Of a DNA stretch of 56,352 bases, positions 11,964-23,025 are shown in pieces. The stretch's first letter is position 1, and the number at the start of each line of letters is the position of its first letter. Both the position numbers and the translations under genes were made by a program. The DNA comes from Gonium pectorale. Its lineage: Eukaryota > Chlorophyta > Chlorophyceae > Chlamydomonadales > Volvocaceae. Where the stretch lies: the NCBI GenBank assembly GCA_001584585.1, contig LSYV01000011.1, forward strand, positions 1,514,398 to 1,570,749, written 5' to 3'. A model generated the notes under the pieces. The model did not search any database. It was not told the origin of the DNA and saw only the letters and a list, made by a program, of their open reading frames with translations.

Positions 11964-13646
11964 TCAGCTGCTGATGCCTAGCACGTCCTCGGTCTTCTCC
12001 GCCATGTCACGAGCCGCCTCAAAGCCCGGGTTGACGCCTGAACGCTCCACGGCCTCCGCGTCCTGAGTGTCGCGGCCGGGCACCGACTCCGCCACACTGG
12101 CCTTGGTGTCGTCCACGGCGTTGCGCACCTGCGTGGCCGCGGGTACACGCACGAAGCGGTGCTCAGGAACCGCTTGATGGCACAAGGGCAACGTATGGTC
12201 CGGCAAGCCAGCTAACTGCAGAGGATGGGGAGGCTTGATGCTGGAAAACATGCGCAACTGCGGGCCTTCTGCTTGGACGTCGCACACCCCAGGCAGTGTG
12301 GGGTACGCATTTCGTCAAATCATCAGGAAACTTGGGCGAAGTGTCCTCGCAGGCCTGGATGCAGTCTTGTTCACATTGGTCGCCGTGCATCCCTTGGCGA
12401 GGCCCGATCTGGTGCGCTCTGGCCGACACAGCTAGCAACTAGGCAACACCCGTCCATGTACTAACGCTTGGTGCGGCAGTTGGGCAAACCCACCACAACA
12501 GGCACGCATACAACGGCTTCCGGGGCAATGCCTAGTGACCCAGAGCACACGTACACATACAAACGCACGAGCCAAGCGTTGAGTGGCCTGAGTCCCGAAC
12601 ATCCCACCTTCTCGGACTCGTCAGCGACGAACGCCTTGGTGTCCTTGTACGCGGCATCTGCGCGATCCGTCACGTCCCTGGTTGCCTGCGGGTCGGGGAA
12701 ACGACAGCGACACAGGGATTTGATTTTTGGGGGTCTGTCACTGGTCCTGGTGCGCATACCGTACACCCTTCGGTGCGCAGGTATCTATGAACAGAAAGGC
12801 AGTCAATGTACGGCTCTCATATAGTAACCTGTGTGGGGTCGGCGCTACGGCGCCAGTCATGTCGCCAGTCAGGAAGAGCAACGCAGCAGAGTACAAAGGA
12901 TCTTCGCAAGGGTCACCCGTACATCAGGCTGGGCCGCCCCGGGGTTCGCGCGTCGACTTCATAGCTGCATAGCGAACCCACACCTCGCACGGTGGCCTCC
13001 CCCCTCCCCCTTCGCGACCCGTTTCCCATCTTTATTACCCCTCCCCCTTCCCATTCCGTTCTCCACATTGGAGACACCCACCGCCGCCTCCCCTTCTCCA
13101 CACTGGCGGCACCCACCTCCTGCGTGCGGTCGATGGCCTGGTTCACCTTGTCCTCAGCGGCCGAGGCCAGGTCGTGCGCGTCCTCGCTGGCAGACGTCCG
13201 AGTGCGGTCCTTGCCCTCATCGCGCCCCGTGGCCTCGTTGATCTGGTCGCGCGCCTGGTTTGCCGTGTCCTGGGCCTGAGGGGTCACATGCAGCAGGGCG
13301 GGGAGGCACGGTGTGGGTGCGGCAGCGGGCAGCAGTTGGTGAAATTCGGTCGAAGTATGCAAATGCCGGAAAGTCGCGAAGGACGCGACTTGACCCCTCG
13401 AATGCTAGGACAGGGGACGCTGGCACAGCTGACTGCTCGCAGCTGGGCAAGCGTGGGTCTTGTCGGAGGCTGCTTGGTGGCTCCTTGCTGTAGCCTCTCC
13501 GACGCGGCGCGGCTTATGCCCATGCGTTTCAGTTTTCAGGCCTTCAGACCCACCGACTCCTTGCCCTCGTTGAATGCCTCCTTCATGCGCTCGCCAGCCG
13601 TGGCCGCCGCGTCCGCCAGCTTGTCCATGATGCTGCCCTCAGACAT
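11964..13646 (-). CDS. LEA-like hydrophilic stress protein (164 aa)
   Basis: Four exons: 13646-13554, 13275-13117, 12685-12608, 12128-11964, all with phase-0 joins. The product is hydrophilic, rich in Ala, Asp, Glu, Lys and Thr, with no Trp. It carries heptad/11-mer-like stretches typical of group 3 LEA proteins: MDKLADAAATAGERMKEAF, AQDTANQARDQINEATG, ASAAEDKVNQAIDRTQE, TDRADAAYKDTKAFVADE, VRNAVDDTKASVAESV. Such proteins are mostly disordered and fold into amphipathic helices on drying or at membranes, protecting proteins and membranes. The start is the ATG at 13646-13644, followed by MSEGSIMDK. It is transcribed away from the next gene across a 342-bp gap, and both genes have a 93-nt first exon. 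Family assignment rests on composition and repeat pattern, not on a diagnostic motif. Confidence 0.7.
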
Positions 13647-13988
13647 TATTGCTCTTAACGCAAGAGCGAGATGACGATAAAGTCGCTGTGTTGAAGCGTC
13701 AGGGTTTGGTGAGAATGGGGCGGACTGCGGAAGGAGAATAAGTTATGATCGCTGCGGGGGCCGAGGGAGTGACATCATTGCACGGCGGACAAGCTCGCTC
13801 TATAATAGGCAATTTTCATTGCTCATCCCTATTCATGCACTTTTAGATCTGTCGATTGCCTCTTAAGGATTGGCTCTGCGGAAAGCGCACTGGTGACCCG
13901 CGGGTCGTTTCGACGTGAGGAAGCCTTGTCTCTCTGCGCAAAGCTCTGAACTCCCAGGAGCGCGCTAACTGCAGCGTAGCGAGTGAAG
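13647..13988. promoter_or_regulatory. Shared divergent promoter region of two LEA-like genes
   Basis: The 342 bp between the two start codons must hold both promoters and 5' leaders. It contains TCTATAATAG near 13798 (TATA-like) and the imperfect palindrome TGACCCGCGGGTCG at 13894-13907. Confidence 0.6.
13894..13907. promoter_or_regulatory. Palindromic motif GACCC-NN-GGGTC
   Basis: TGACCCGCGGGTCG lies 248 bp upstream of the minus-strand LEA-like ATG and 82 bp upstream of the plus-strand one. The same arms occur upstream of both ankyrin genes. A regulatory role is inferred. Confidence 0.35.
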
Positions 13989-15310
13989 ATGTCGAAGATA
14001 CTTGACTCGGTCGCTAATGTCGTCGGGGAGGTCGCGGACTATCTGCACACGGAGGCGCAGGGGCTTCGGCAACTCCGCGAGGTGCACAAGCCTGGCCGTG
14101 GGGGGGGGGGCGGAAAGACCGGATTAGAGGCCGCGATGCACCTTGCGGTTTCCCAGATGACACGTGTGCGGGACGGCACCTCTTTGGGTTTGCATGCGGG
14201 CTCCGCGCGGCTCGGAGGGCCGGACGGTGTAGCCGGGACCGACGTAACGTGGGTTGCTGCAGTCTCTAACGCATCCAACCCGCAGGGTGACACCGGCGGA
14301 TCCCATGCAGCGCCAGATCGTCAGGATGCCGCCGAGGGCAGGCGGCCTGAGGGGGAGGATCAGGAGGGAGGGCGCGGCGGCTTGCAGGAAACCATTCAGG
14401 GCGCCAAGGAGCGGATCACTGAGGAAACGAACAAGGTGTGTTCTAGGCGGGTGACCCATGCCCACGCGAGGGGAGTTTGGCAAGTTCAGACGTGCACCAG
14501 GAACGGTGGAGGGACTTTGTTCGTTGGCTGGAGTAACATATCAACCATAACAGCCAATCTGCTGGACTCCTGATTGGCATTTCAACGTGGATTCATGGAG
14601 CGGATCATAATTGCACCTGATTTGCGTGCTGCGCCAGCGTATGGCGCTTCCTTACTTCTGGCTGCACAAGTGCACATGCATGCTCATTTTCGAACAGCCT
14701 TGCTCTGTAAGCTACCCGAGTGCCGTACATCCACACCTATGGCGACACTTCTCCCGCCCCGTGTGCAGCTGAAGGAGCGCTTCCAGCAGGGCTACGATGA
14801 GGGCCGCGAGGCGCGCCGCGAGGCCATTGAGCAGAAACCGCAGCAGCAGGATCAGGAGGAGGCGGCGGAGCGCAGCGATCCCGGGGCGGTGGGCAGCGGG
14901 GCCCTGCAGGAGACGCTGCGTGGCGCCAAGGAGCGGATCGACGAGGAGACGCGTATGGTGCGCAGGCAGGGCATGGAACGGGGGGGGCGTGTTGGTACCT
15001 TCGGGATGGCGGCTGGGCGGAGTCGCTAATGACAGTAAGACCAGCTGCACATGTGCAGTGGGAACCGTTCGATCTCATAACGAAATGCAGCATTGCACAT
15101 TCATCATGCTGACCCGGACAGCTTGCCGCCCGTGCGGTCAATCAAGGTTTCGGCACCCCTTGTTCTGCGGCTGATGATCGCCGCCGCATTTCCCACGGAC
15201 GACGGGCCATTATACCTGCGTACCCTTGTGATCCCTGCGCGCAGCTGAAGGAGCGCTTCCGGCACGGCTACCAGGACGCCGCGCATGCTGAGGCCACGAT
15301 GAAGGATTGA
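13989..15310 (+). CDS. LEA-like hydrophilic repeat protein (165 aa)
   Basis: Four exons: 13989-14081, 14286-14435, 14769-14957, 15245-15310, all with phase-0 joins. The product is highly charged and repeats two modules: GGLQETIQGAKERITEETN in exon 2 against GALQETLRGAKERIDEETR in exon 3, and LKERFQQGYDEGREAR in exon 3 against LKERFRHGYQDAAHAE in exon 4. The strong helix propensity and lack of hydrophobic core fit a LEA or LEA-like stress protein. The start is the ATG at 13989 (MSKILDSVANVVGEV); the GTG two codons earlier is not used. It mirrors the divergent neighbour in exon number, first-exon length (93 nt) and protein length, so the two may be an old inverted duplicate, though the sequences have diverged. 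A gene with no database family is also possible. Confidence 0.68.
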
Positions 15311-16332
15311 CGCAAAGGGGCCCAACGCAGGTCAAACACGCGGGAGGTTGACCTGGGCATGCATCGTACATGACGGGGAGATCCGGGGTGGAAGAATTAG
15401 ACGAGATGAACCATTTTATGTCGGCTGATAATTACTGTTGGCATCTCCTAGGTCTAGGGATCTGAAAAGCAAATGCCTTCCGTAAGTTCTCCACGTGACA
15501 TGACATGTGCATGAGGGGTTGCCTAGATGTGAGACAAAGCTGAGATGGCAAACGCCGGGACGTGTAACGCAACCCTCGCCGTAGAAGCCTTGGCGCGCCT
15601 GTACCTCTCTGATGCACTCGTTACACATTATATATAGCATGCGAATTTGGTTGGTACAACTGCGCGACCTCACACCTGGGTACAACGCGCTCTGAAAGGT
15701 GAGCGTCACGCAGGGCCAAGGCCCCGAGGGCATTTGAGGAAGCTGCGGCAGCGGAAATACGGTACATGTTCCATAGTCACATAGGCACCAAAACACACGT
15801 TCATGCAACGATGGATGCTTGGTCATCTACGTAACACCGTGTCGCAATCTGTACAAGACGTCCTTCCACGTCCAGCGTACGGTGCAATATGTGCATGGAG
15901 TTGGAAAGAAGACCGAACACAGTGCACAATTTAATGCGCTGACCGCCAACAGCTCCAGCACGGTCTTCGGTACGCGCACCGGAACCATGAACATGGGGTG
16001 CAGGCTGAGAAGCAAAGCCAGACCAATGTGGTGCGACAGCTGGTCTGGCCAGCTGCACGAGGACAAGAGCTCGCATCATACAACGCTCCTTCGCGCTGAA
16101 AAGCTGGCCACACAAGACAAACTATGCCCGCAGCTCACGCCTCCCGCACATTCCATGTGCGCCCTGCCAGTGCCCTTCCGTTCATAGCCATTCAGTCATA
16201 GAGCCACCAGGCGCAGTTCAGCCATATAAATCCATCAGCGCAAAGCCTCTAACGAGCCACCCTTGGGAATGGCAATGCAGTACGGGCACGTGACACGAAC
16301 GTGCCGTAGATGACGATTGTGTTTGACCATAC
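15311..16332. other. Intergenic region between convergent genes
   Basis: This holds the 3' sides of the LEA-like gene (+) and the CYSTM gene (-). An uninterrupted minus-strand frame of 136 codons at 15416-15826 has no recognisable domain or splice partners, and I do not call it. Confidence 0.5.
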
Positions 16333-16991
16333 TCAATCCAGCATGAGGCAGCAGCAGCACAACGCTGCGAGGGCGCCAAGACCGCAGCACCACTTGGCAC
16401 TGTCGTCAGAGTGGTGACCATGGTGGTGGTTAGGCGTGGGTCCCTGGACGTAGACTGGCTGGGCATACACGCCAGGTTGACCCGGCGCCGGGTAGGCTCC
16501 AGGATACCCTGTCAGCGTGGAGGGATGCAGTGCATCAGGACAGAGCAGCAAGGGCTGAAACGTGAAGAATGGTGTGGATGGGCCCCAAAAAATGCGGGCC
16601 CTTGGAGCTCTCTTAGGTGGTGCCAGCGGCGGTATGCCAAACTCGCCTCCCAGCATACCTGGCGGCGGCGGAGCGCCGTAGCCGGGGGGCGGCGGCGGTG
16701 GGTAGCCAGGAGGCCCGTAGCCTGGCGGTGGCGCGCCGTAGCCCGGAGGGGGCGGCCCATACCCGGGCGGTGGCGGGTAGCCAGGGGCGGGATAACCTGC
16801 AACAGCAAGGGTTATTCAGCAATCGGCTAAGCGGATAAAGACACTTCATCAAGACGCTAGCCATCACCACCACCACCTGGGGGCGCCCACCCACCGGCAC
16901 AGTGCCTCCGCAACTCAATTGCGAGGGCGCGATATAATACAAGGCCCACCTGGTGCCGCCTTGCTGTGATCGTAACCCGGTGGAGGGTAGC
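16333..16991 (-). CDS. XYPPX-repeat protein with C-terminal CYSTM module, 5' incomplete
   Basis: Three 3' exons are clear: 16991-16950, 16796-16659, 16508-16333, all with phase-1 joins that fall in Gly codons of the repeat. They encode a string of GYPPP, GYGPPPP and GYGAPPP units, then a Tyr/Gln/Pro stretch, HHHGHH, and the end AKWCCGLGALAALCCCCLM before the stop. A short C-terminal hydrophobic segment packed with Cys is the hallmark of CYSTM proteins, small tail-anchored membrane proteins linked to stress tolerance in plants and fungi. The first exon could not be fixed. One weak candidate is MGRFVC near 17440 with a phase-1 donor; the assembly gap further upstream may also matter. Confidence 0.72.
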
Positions 16992-18826
16992 CTGACGGTC
17001 GCAGGGGGCCAGGACCACGCGTCTCACAGCACTGTCAAAGCTCGGAATGAAGACCCTCCATATGCGCGAACACCATGACTAGTAGGCTCACTAGGCCCAT
17101 AGTGACATCTTCGATACATCCCACAATAGGCACCTGCCAAACCTCCTTAGGCCAATCCTCCCCAGCTCCGGTCAGACGAGAGGCAGTCCAAGGCCCATTC
17201 AGCCACTAGTAGCCTCATCTTATACTGTCCCCTGAATCCCAAGATGGTCAGCGAGTTTTCAGCAAGCGTACGCACCCGACATTACTGAGAAGTTTGCTCC
17301 TTGCGGTCACGTAGAACCCTGATACAAAGGTGAACGTGCAGGGAACAAACAGTCAAGCAACGTCGTGGCGACAGCGCAGAGAGGAAAAGGGAGGCAGTTA
17401 CCGCAAACAAATCGACCCATCCTCCGAGCCTTGCTAGTGACACGAACGGATGAAGGCGTGTCAGTGCGCAAAGCCACACCGCCGTCCTCCTACCTGCTGC
17501 TCTTCCTCAGTGAAATTGTGTTGACCGTTTTCGGTGGGGTAGTGACTTGTAGGTCTTGCGCAATACAGATATGCATAACAAGTGATGATTAACGCACTAC
17601 ATGCCCCTGCACAACGGGGGAAGCTGCCGATAGGCCCCGCCGTACACTGGATTTTCTCGACACTGTCTCGACACGATAACCCTGCCTGAAGTGCGCATGC
17701 CACCCCGACGCCAACCTACCCCGTGATGCAACGCTTTTGCCCTTATCATTGTTCCTCCCCCCGTTAAGGCGAGCATATCCGCACCTTCCGCCTATAACAG
17801 GAGGTTCCACGGTCGGGCAAGTGGCACGGGAAACGCATGTAAAACTCGAGGCCCCCCGGCCTCCCGCGGAGAGGAGCCCTGGGCCCCCCTACTACCTCCA
17901 AGACCGGCTCACGGTCCCCCGGATTCCCTGAAGGGCCCACGCGCCAAGGGAAACAGAACTGCCACATCTGCTAATCTGGCGTNNNNNNNNNNNNNNNNNN
18001 NNNNNNNNNNNNNNNNNNNNNNNNNNNNNNNNNNNNNNNNNNNNNNNNNNNNNNNNNNNNNNNNNNNNNNNNNNNNNNNNNNNNNNNNNNNNNNNNNNNN
18101 NNNNNNNNNNNNNNNNNNNNNNNNNNNNNNNNNNNNNNNNNNNNNNNATGTGACGTTCGTCCCGACGTACGCACCAACAGCATAGCGTGGTGTTACAGAG
18201 GCTACATCGAGTGCAAGGACGAGTAGTCCCCTCCCTTGCATTGGCGGCGCACACGGCAAGGAAATAGACTCACCACGTAAGGTCCGTTGTTCCTCACAAC
18301 GGGAACCACGCCTTATCCTGGCAAGATGCTGACCAGACTGACAATACCACGCCCTCTCAATTGCCGCGCGTCCACAGCTGTCAGGGCTCCCGCGGATGCG
18401 AACAGGCGCCCGGGGCTCCGGCATACACCGACAGGCTTCCCGAATCACAAGCAACAAAACTGTGCGGTGAGGCGTGGATGCACGAGACTGCGAAACGCGC
18501 GACCTTGCCTACCTTGCATTGCATTATGCGACGATGCCCACAGAAGCTCGCATCCCCTGATTCTCCTCTGGGCTCTCCCCCCCCCCCGCTCACTCTTTTC
18601 ACTACCACTCCACGAGCTCCACGCCTGCACCCCGAGCCCCGCTTGCAGCAGTGCGTCATTACGCTTATGATACACTCGTGTGCCGCCGTGCTTGCTGCAG
18701 CACGCAAACAGCCCGATCCACTCGACCTGCATCACCCTATGCCCCCCCGCCAATCCCCCAGCCCAAGATCCAGACCACCTCGGCCTACGACAGCCGTTGC
18801 AACTGTGGAAGTCCGCTCCATCCAAG
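16992..18826. other. Region without a resolved gene, includes assembly gap
   Basis: This presumably holds the missing 5' exon(s) and promoter of the CYSTM gene and the 3' end of the nucleotidylyltransferase transcript. Apart from the gap and a C-rich run near 18580 I see nothing I can support. Confidence 0.4.
17983..18147. other. Assembly gap (165 N)
   Basis: An uninterrupted run of N. Any apparent reading frame crossing it is meaningless. Confidence 1.
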
Positions 18827-21800
18827 CTACTTTGCCGCGCGAGCCTCCACCAACGCCGGCTGCTGCTGCTGCTGTGCCTGCCGCTGGCGCAGCTCCGTAG
18901 AGGAGATGTCGAGTCGGAAGGCCTCCTCGGGCAGCGCCAGCTCCGGCGGGAACAGGTCCGCCAGCTCGGGCGGCATCTCCACATCCGCCAGCGACATGAA
19001 GCGGCCGGTGGTCGAGTCCTTGCGGCCCGCCACCAGAAAGCTGCAGCCTTGGTGTCGCAACCTGCGGGATCGGGCGCGGGCGCGGAGACACCGGGCAAGT
19101 AAGCCTCATGAACTAGGATACGGGGGCACCATGGAGATGAGAGGGGCCATGATCGGGTCTGGACTACATACGGGTAAGTATGTGGTGTCAGAAAGAGCAA
19201 TCGCAACCCCCCTCCCCGCCCCCCCCCGAAGTGCACATTTACGGCCCCCACCTCCGCACTGTGCATCCGCCGTTGCAACCCTTGCCCCGCTCAGCCCCCG
19301 CACCTGGCAAAGTCGAGCACCATCTGGGTGTACGAGTTGCGGTAGTACTTGGGCAGGACGAGCCGTACGGCAGTGTCGTACCCGACCACGAAGCGGCTGC
19401 CCGGCAGCAGGTCGGCCTTGAGCGTGAACAGCGGCGCCCGGGTCACCAGCACCGGCAGGCCCAGCTCCACAAACTGCGCCACGCGGCGCCGGATGTCGTC
19501 CTCGGTGAGCAGGCCCTGGGGCGGAGGAGAGCGGGTACACGTTTGCAGCTTGGAGGAAGAGGGGGTTCAAGGGTTGCAATGCCGGTGGAGGGGGTGCGGG
19601 GCCCACGGGGGGCGGTCGGGAAGGCCCCGGAGCCCGGGCACACGTGCGTGCCACAGAGGACACGGAAAGCTGCACCGGTGTGCGGCATTCCGCGTCTGGT
19701 CTTCCGACTGTTGGCTTCGCGAGGCTGGCGGAAGGCCAGTCCCGGAAGGGCGCACAGCGCAGGGCGCTTGCGGCGGCGACGAGGATGCCGGCGCTGTCGG
19801 AGCCCGGGCCCGGTGCCCTCGGCTCGCGCTCCTTCCGCGGCAGTCGGGGGGAAGGGGGGCGGGGCGGTGAGATGTGCGCCCCCCTTCCGCATCGCCGGCT
19901 GCTGCACAAGGTGCCTTCCGTGGCCGGGGGCGGGAGGCGCAACGGATGGCACCAAGGGGCTGGCACCGGCACGGAACAAACAGCGCCACATGCGTGCCAC
20001 ACCATGTGTGTGCGCCCCACCTTGTCTGCGTTCTCGATGGTCAGCTCAAAGGCGCCCTCCATGGGGGCGCCGCCCGCTGCCGCCGACGCGGCGCTGACCG
20101 CCACCTCCAGCAGCCGGCGGTGGCCTGCACGCACTCACGCGGGCGGACGGACTTTGCACGTGTGCCGCTACACTTCCGCGTGCTGTTGACTGGGGGAGCG
20201 CTATGCATTACACGGATTGTCAGGAGGGTACGTCAGCATGCGGTTTGCGTGCGTGCCTGCGCCCATATCGTGTTTCAAGTATTCAACCAAGTGAGTATAT
20301 TGTGCATGGCCATTCCAACCAGCCCCACAGGACCCACCGGCGCGGCCGACCCCCACTGCCAACACCACTGCTGTTCGCACCTTCGTGCAGCGGGTTGAAG
20401 GAGCCGGGCAGCACCACGCGGCCCCTCCGCGGCGCGTCCACCACCACCTCGGAGCCCACGTACTCCACGCAGCGCACCTCGCCGCGCAGCAGCCGCTGCA
20501 GCGGGTCCGCCGCCTGCGTTGTGGCGTCCGCCAGGATGTCCATGGGGCCCGGGGCGACAGCGGCGGCGGCGCCGCCGGCAGAAGTCGCCGCCGGCGCGTC
20601 TTGACGTATGAGCGGCAGCTGGAAGGCTGACGTGTCCACGCCGGAGGCGTCAGCCAGGACCTGCAGCGCGAGAGGGCGGGCGGGCCGTTGCGGTGACGCG
20701 ATGAGGACGGAATGGGGGCAGGTGGCGTGCCGGGACCCCGCCTTTCCCGCCGTTCCGCTCTCCTGCGCAACAGCATTTTCGCCCTCCCCGCCTCCTGCCC
20801 TTCAGCCCTGACGCCCACTGCCCCGCCCTGCAGGCCCCCCGGCCGCTCTCCCGCCCAACAACCCCCGGCCTCCCGACCTCCGGGGACGCTCCCGCCCCCA
20901 CCCCGACCCCACCTTGACCAGCAGCCTGCTGACCACGTCGTCCTCGCCCACCCGGCTGCGGGCGCCCTTGGCCAGCGTCAGCCCCACGCAGCGGGAGCCG
21001 GACGCGCTGTGCACCGCCACGTAGGCACGGTGGTCGCCCCGCTTGAGGGGAACCTGGCGGTGGGGGTTGGAGTTTTGGGGCCCGAGGGCAGAGGAGCGGG
21101 GGAGAGTGGCTCGGAAGCTGTGCCGGGAGGAGCGGAGACATGCGGGGAGAGCGCGTCATCCGCCGACGTTCAGTTGCGCCGGGTGACAGGCGCCTGGACG
21201 CAGTGGAGGGGGGCGGAGCAAGGGACGGGAGCAAGGGACGGAGCAAGGGACGGAGCAAGGGACGGAGCAAGGGACGGATCAAGGGACGGAGCAAGGGACG
21301 GAGCAAGGGATGGGAGCAAGGGACGGAGCAAGGGACGGGAGCAAGGCGATGCGGCATACGGGCAACGGACGGAGGCAGGAGGGCGCAAAGTCCGGGCCGC
21401 ATGGCCGTACACGGGCTTCTCACGCTCGCGCAACAGCTTAGCAGCGGTCGGGGCCGGTCACTCGCCGGGGATAAGGAGCGGCAGCCGCAGCCCGTCAGTT
21501 CGGCACTGGCACCTTCAGCAGTGTTGCTCCTCTTGCAGCCTCTGCTCACGTGCTCACCGCCTCCGGCTGCTCAGCCCCAACTGGTGCCGCCGCGAGTTGC
21601 ACGAGGTACCCGGCCACTGGCGCATACCCCGCTGGAGCTGCGTCTCCGGAAGCAGCGCGCATGAGAGCGGCACACACACCCGGATCCAGAGAACCCGGAT
21701 CCTGCAGCAATCATTGCCGACCAGGCGTCGTAGGCTGGCGATGACGGCGGGAGCTTACTCACCGTGGCGAGAGCGCAGGTGGCGCCCACGCCCACGAAGC

Positions 21801-22811
21801 TGCTGCCAAAGGCGCACAGGTTGGCGGCACGCCGGTACGCAGCCTCCGCCAGGGCAGCGGCAGTGGCGGCGCTGCAGTACTGCTCGGGCTCCTGGTGGCG
21901 ACGGCGACGGTGACGTGGGAGGGGGATAGTGGGTTTACGGGGTAGGGGGTTGGGGAGGGGGAACAGCATGCAGAGCGCGGGGAGAGCCGATTGGCAGGCT
22001 CTAGGGAGACACAGGGCCCAGCTCCAGGGGGCGTAGCAACTCTGGCTCTTACACAAGCCCCAGGCACGCCTCCAGAGCCTTCGGTGGCACTCGGATGGTG
22101 CGCTTCTCGGCTGCTGGACCACACCATAGCTAACGTCACATTTACATTGAAGTTTGAGCGCATGGTAACGGAGGGTGGAAAGGCCCTTGGCTGCATATTG
22201 GGTGAATCGCGGGCGGTGCACCATCCATGCCGGCCCACCTTGCCCAGCACGTCCACCAGGCTGTCCCGGGCGTACGGCACGGACGCCTCCAGGACCGTAG
22301 TGGAGGCGCCGGGCACGGAGAGCAGCCAGGAAATAGACTGGGGACATTGGGGAGGAGAGAGGGGATGTGAGCACAGGAGCGGCAACGAAAAGGTCGAGTT
22401 TGCCTGGGAACATGGCGACGAAAGCAGGCCAAGGTGACGGGTTGAGGGGGCTTAAGTCCAACCAATTCGTAGCATCGCTGAGTGCATGGAGCGTGGACAC
22501 CAAGGAAACACGTTTGCGGCTCATGGCTTAGGGTCGCCCCACCCCCACCCCCCGTCCACTCAGCATCCCAAGCATCCCCTCCCAGGTGAACCTTCGGCGC
22601 TTGCCTGCACAGCGCCCCCGGTGGCATACACCACCGCCTTCGTCTTGTTTGCATGTATGCTCCGTATGAGCGCCTCTACGTCCGGAGCTAGCTCTTGTGC
22701 CACTGGATGTTCCATGTGGGCGGACACGGCGCGCAGCTGAACAGAGCGGAGACGCCGCTGCACGCAGCCTAAACTACGTGCTTGAGATTTGGCATGCAGC
22801 GCTGGCAGCAT
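18827..22811 (-). CDS. CinA-like domain fused to NMNAT-like nucleotidylyltransferase
   Basis: Spliced model of 468 aa with eight exons, in gene order: 22811-22605, 22337-22239, 21891-21763, 21053-20913, 20660-20381, 20124-20021, 19515-19304, 19061-18827. Phases agree throughout. Residues 1 to about 200 resemble the CinA C-terminal (nicotinamide-nucleotide amidohydrolase) domain: VVYATGGAVQSISWLLSVPG, then FVGVGATCALAT. The second half opens with LPGSFNPLHEGHRRL, the nucleotide-binding GxFxPxHxxH motif of NMNAT-type enzymes, and has ISSTELR near the end, the second family motif. It may transfer a nucleotidyl group to a nicotinamide-type substrate; plants and algae have such fusions, of uncertain substrate. 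The CinA catalytic Ser (ESCTGG) is not present. Intron 1 appears to be GC-AG (GTGCAG|GCAAGC). The start is the first ATG; the N-terminus is Arg/Ser/Ala-rich. Divergent from the HAD gene. Confidence 0.85.
21215..21352. repeat. 12-bp minisatellite in an intron
   Basis: About eleven tandem copies of GGGACGGAGCAA with small variants (extra G, GATCAA, GATGGG). The array lies in the intron between exons 3 and 4 of the CinA/NMNAT-like gene. Because the unit is a multiple of 3 it opens long false frames on both strands. Confidence 0.9.
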
Positions 22812-23025
22812 CTAGGTAAATGAACCTAGAGAGACCCAAAGGGAGTCGCGATTGAGCGGTTTAGTCCTAGTGCAATACCTTGATGGATGTTGATGGAGAG
22901 TAATACAGATTCTGCGTCTAGCCATTGTGCGCGCGAGGATGTTCACTCGGCTCCAGGACCCTAACCGAAAACCGCACGCAGCATAGGTGCCCGCTCGCCA
23001 GTACACCCGGCCTATCAACAATCCC
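22812..23025. promoter_or_regulatory. Short divergent promoter region (214 bp)
   Basis: Only 214 bp separate the start codons of the CinA/NMNAT-like gene (-) and the HAD-like gene (+), so the two must share a core promoter region. No clear TATA box was seen. Confidence 0.6.

Noticed and set aside
15416..15826. Minus-strand open frame of 136 codons
   Set aside because: No domain, no splice partners, and it lies between the 3' ends of two convergent genes.
17892..18457. Open frames crossing the N run
   Set aside because: They consist largely of unknown residues from the assembly gap.
20712..21929. Plus-strand open frame of 405 codons
   Set aside because: It is antisense to well-supported exons of the CinA/NMNAT-like gene and is kept open by GC-rich sequence and the 12-bp minisatellite.
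22987..23025. Longer N-terminus of the HAD-like protein
   Set aside because: The upstream codon is GTG; the first ATG is at 23026 and gives a good targeting peptide.
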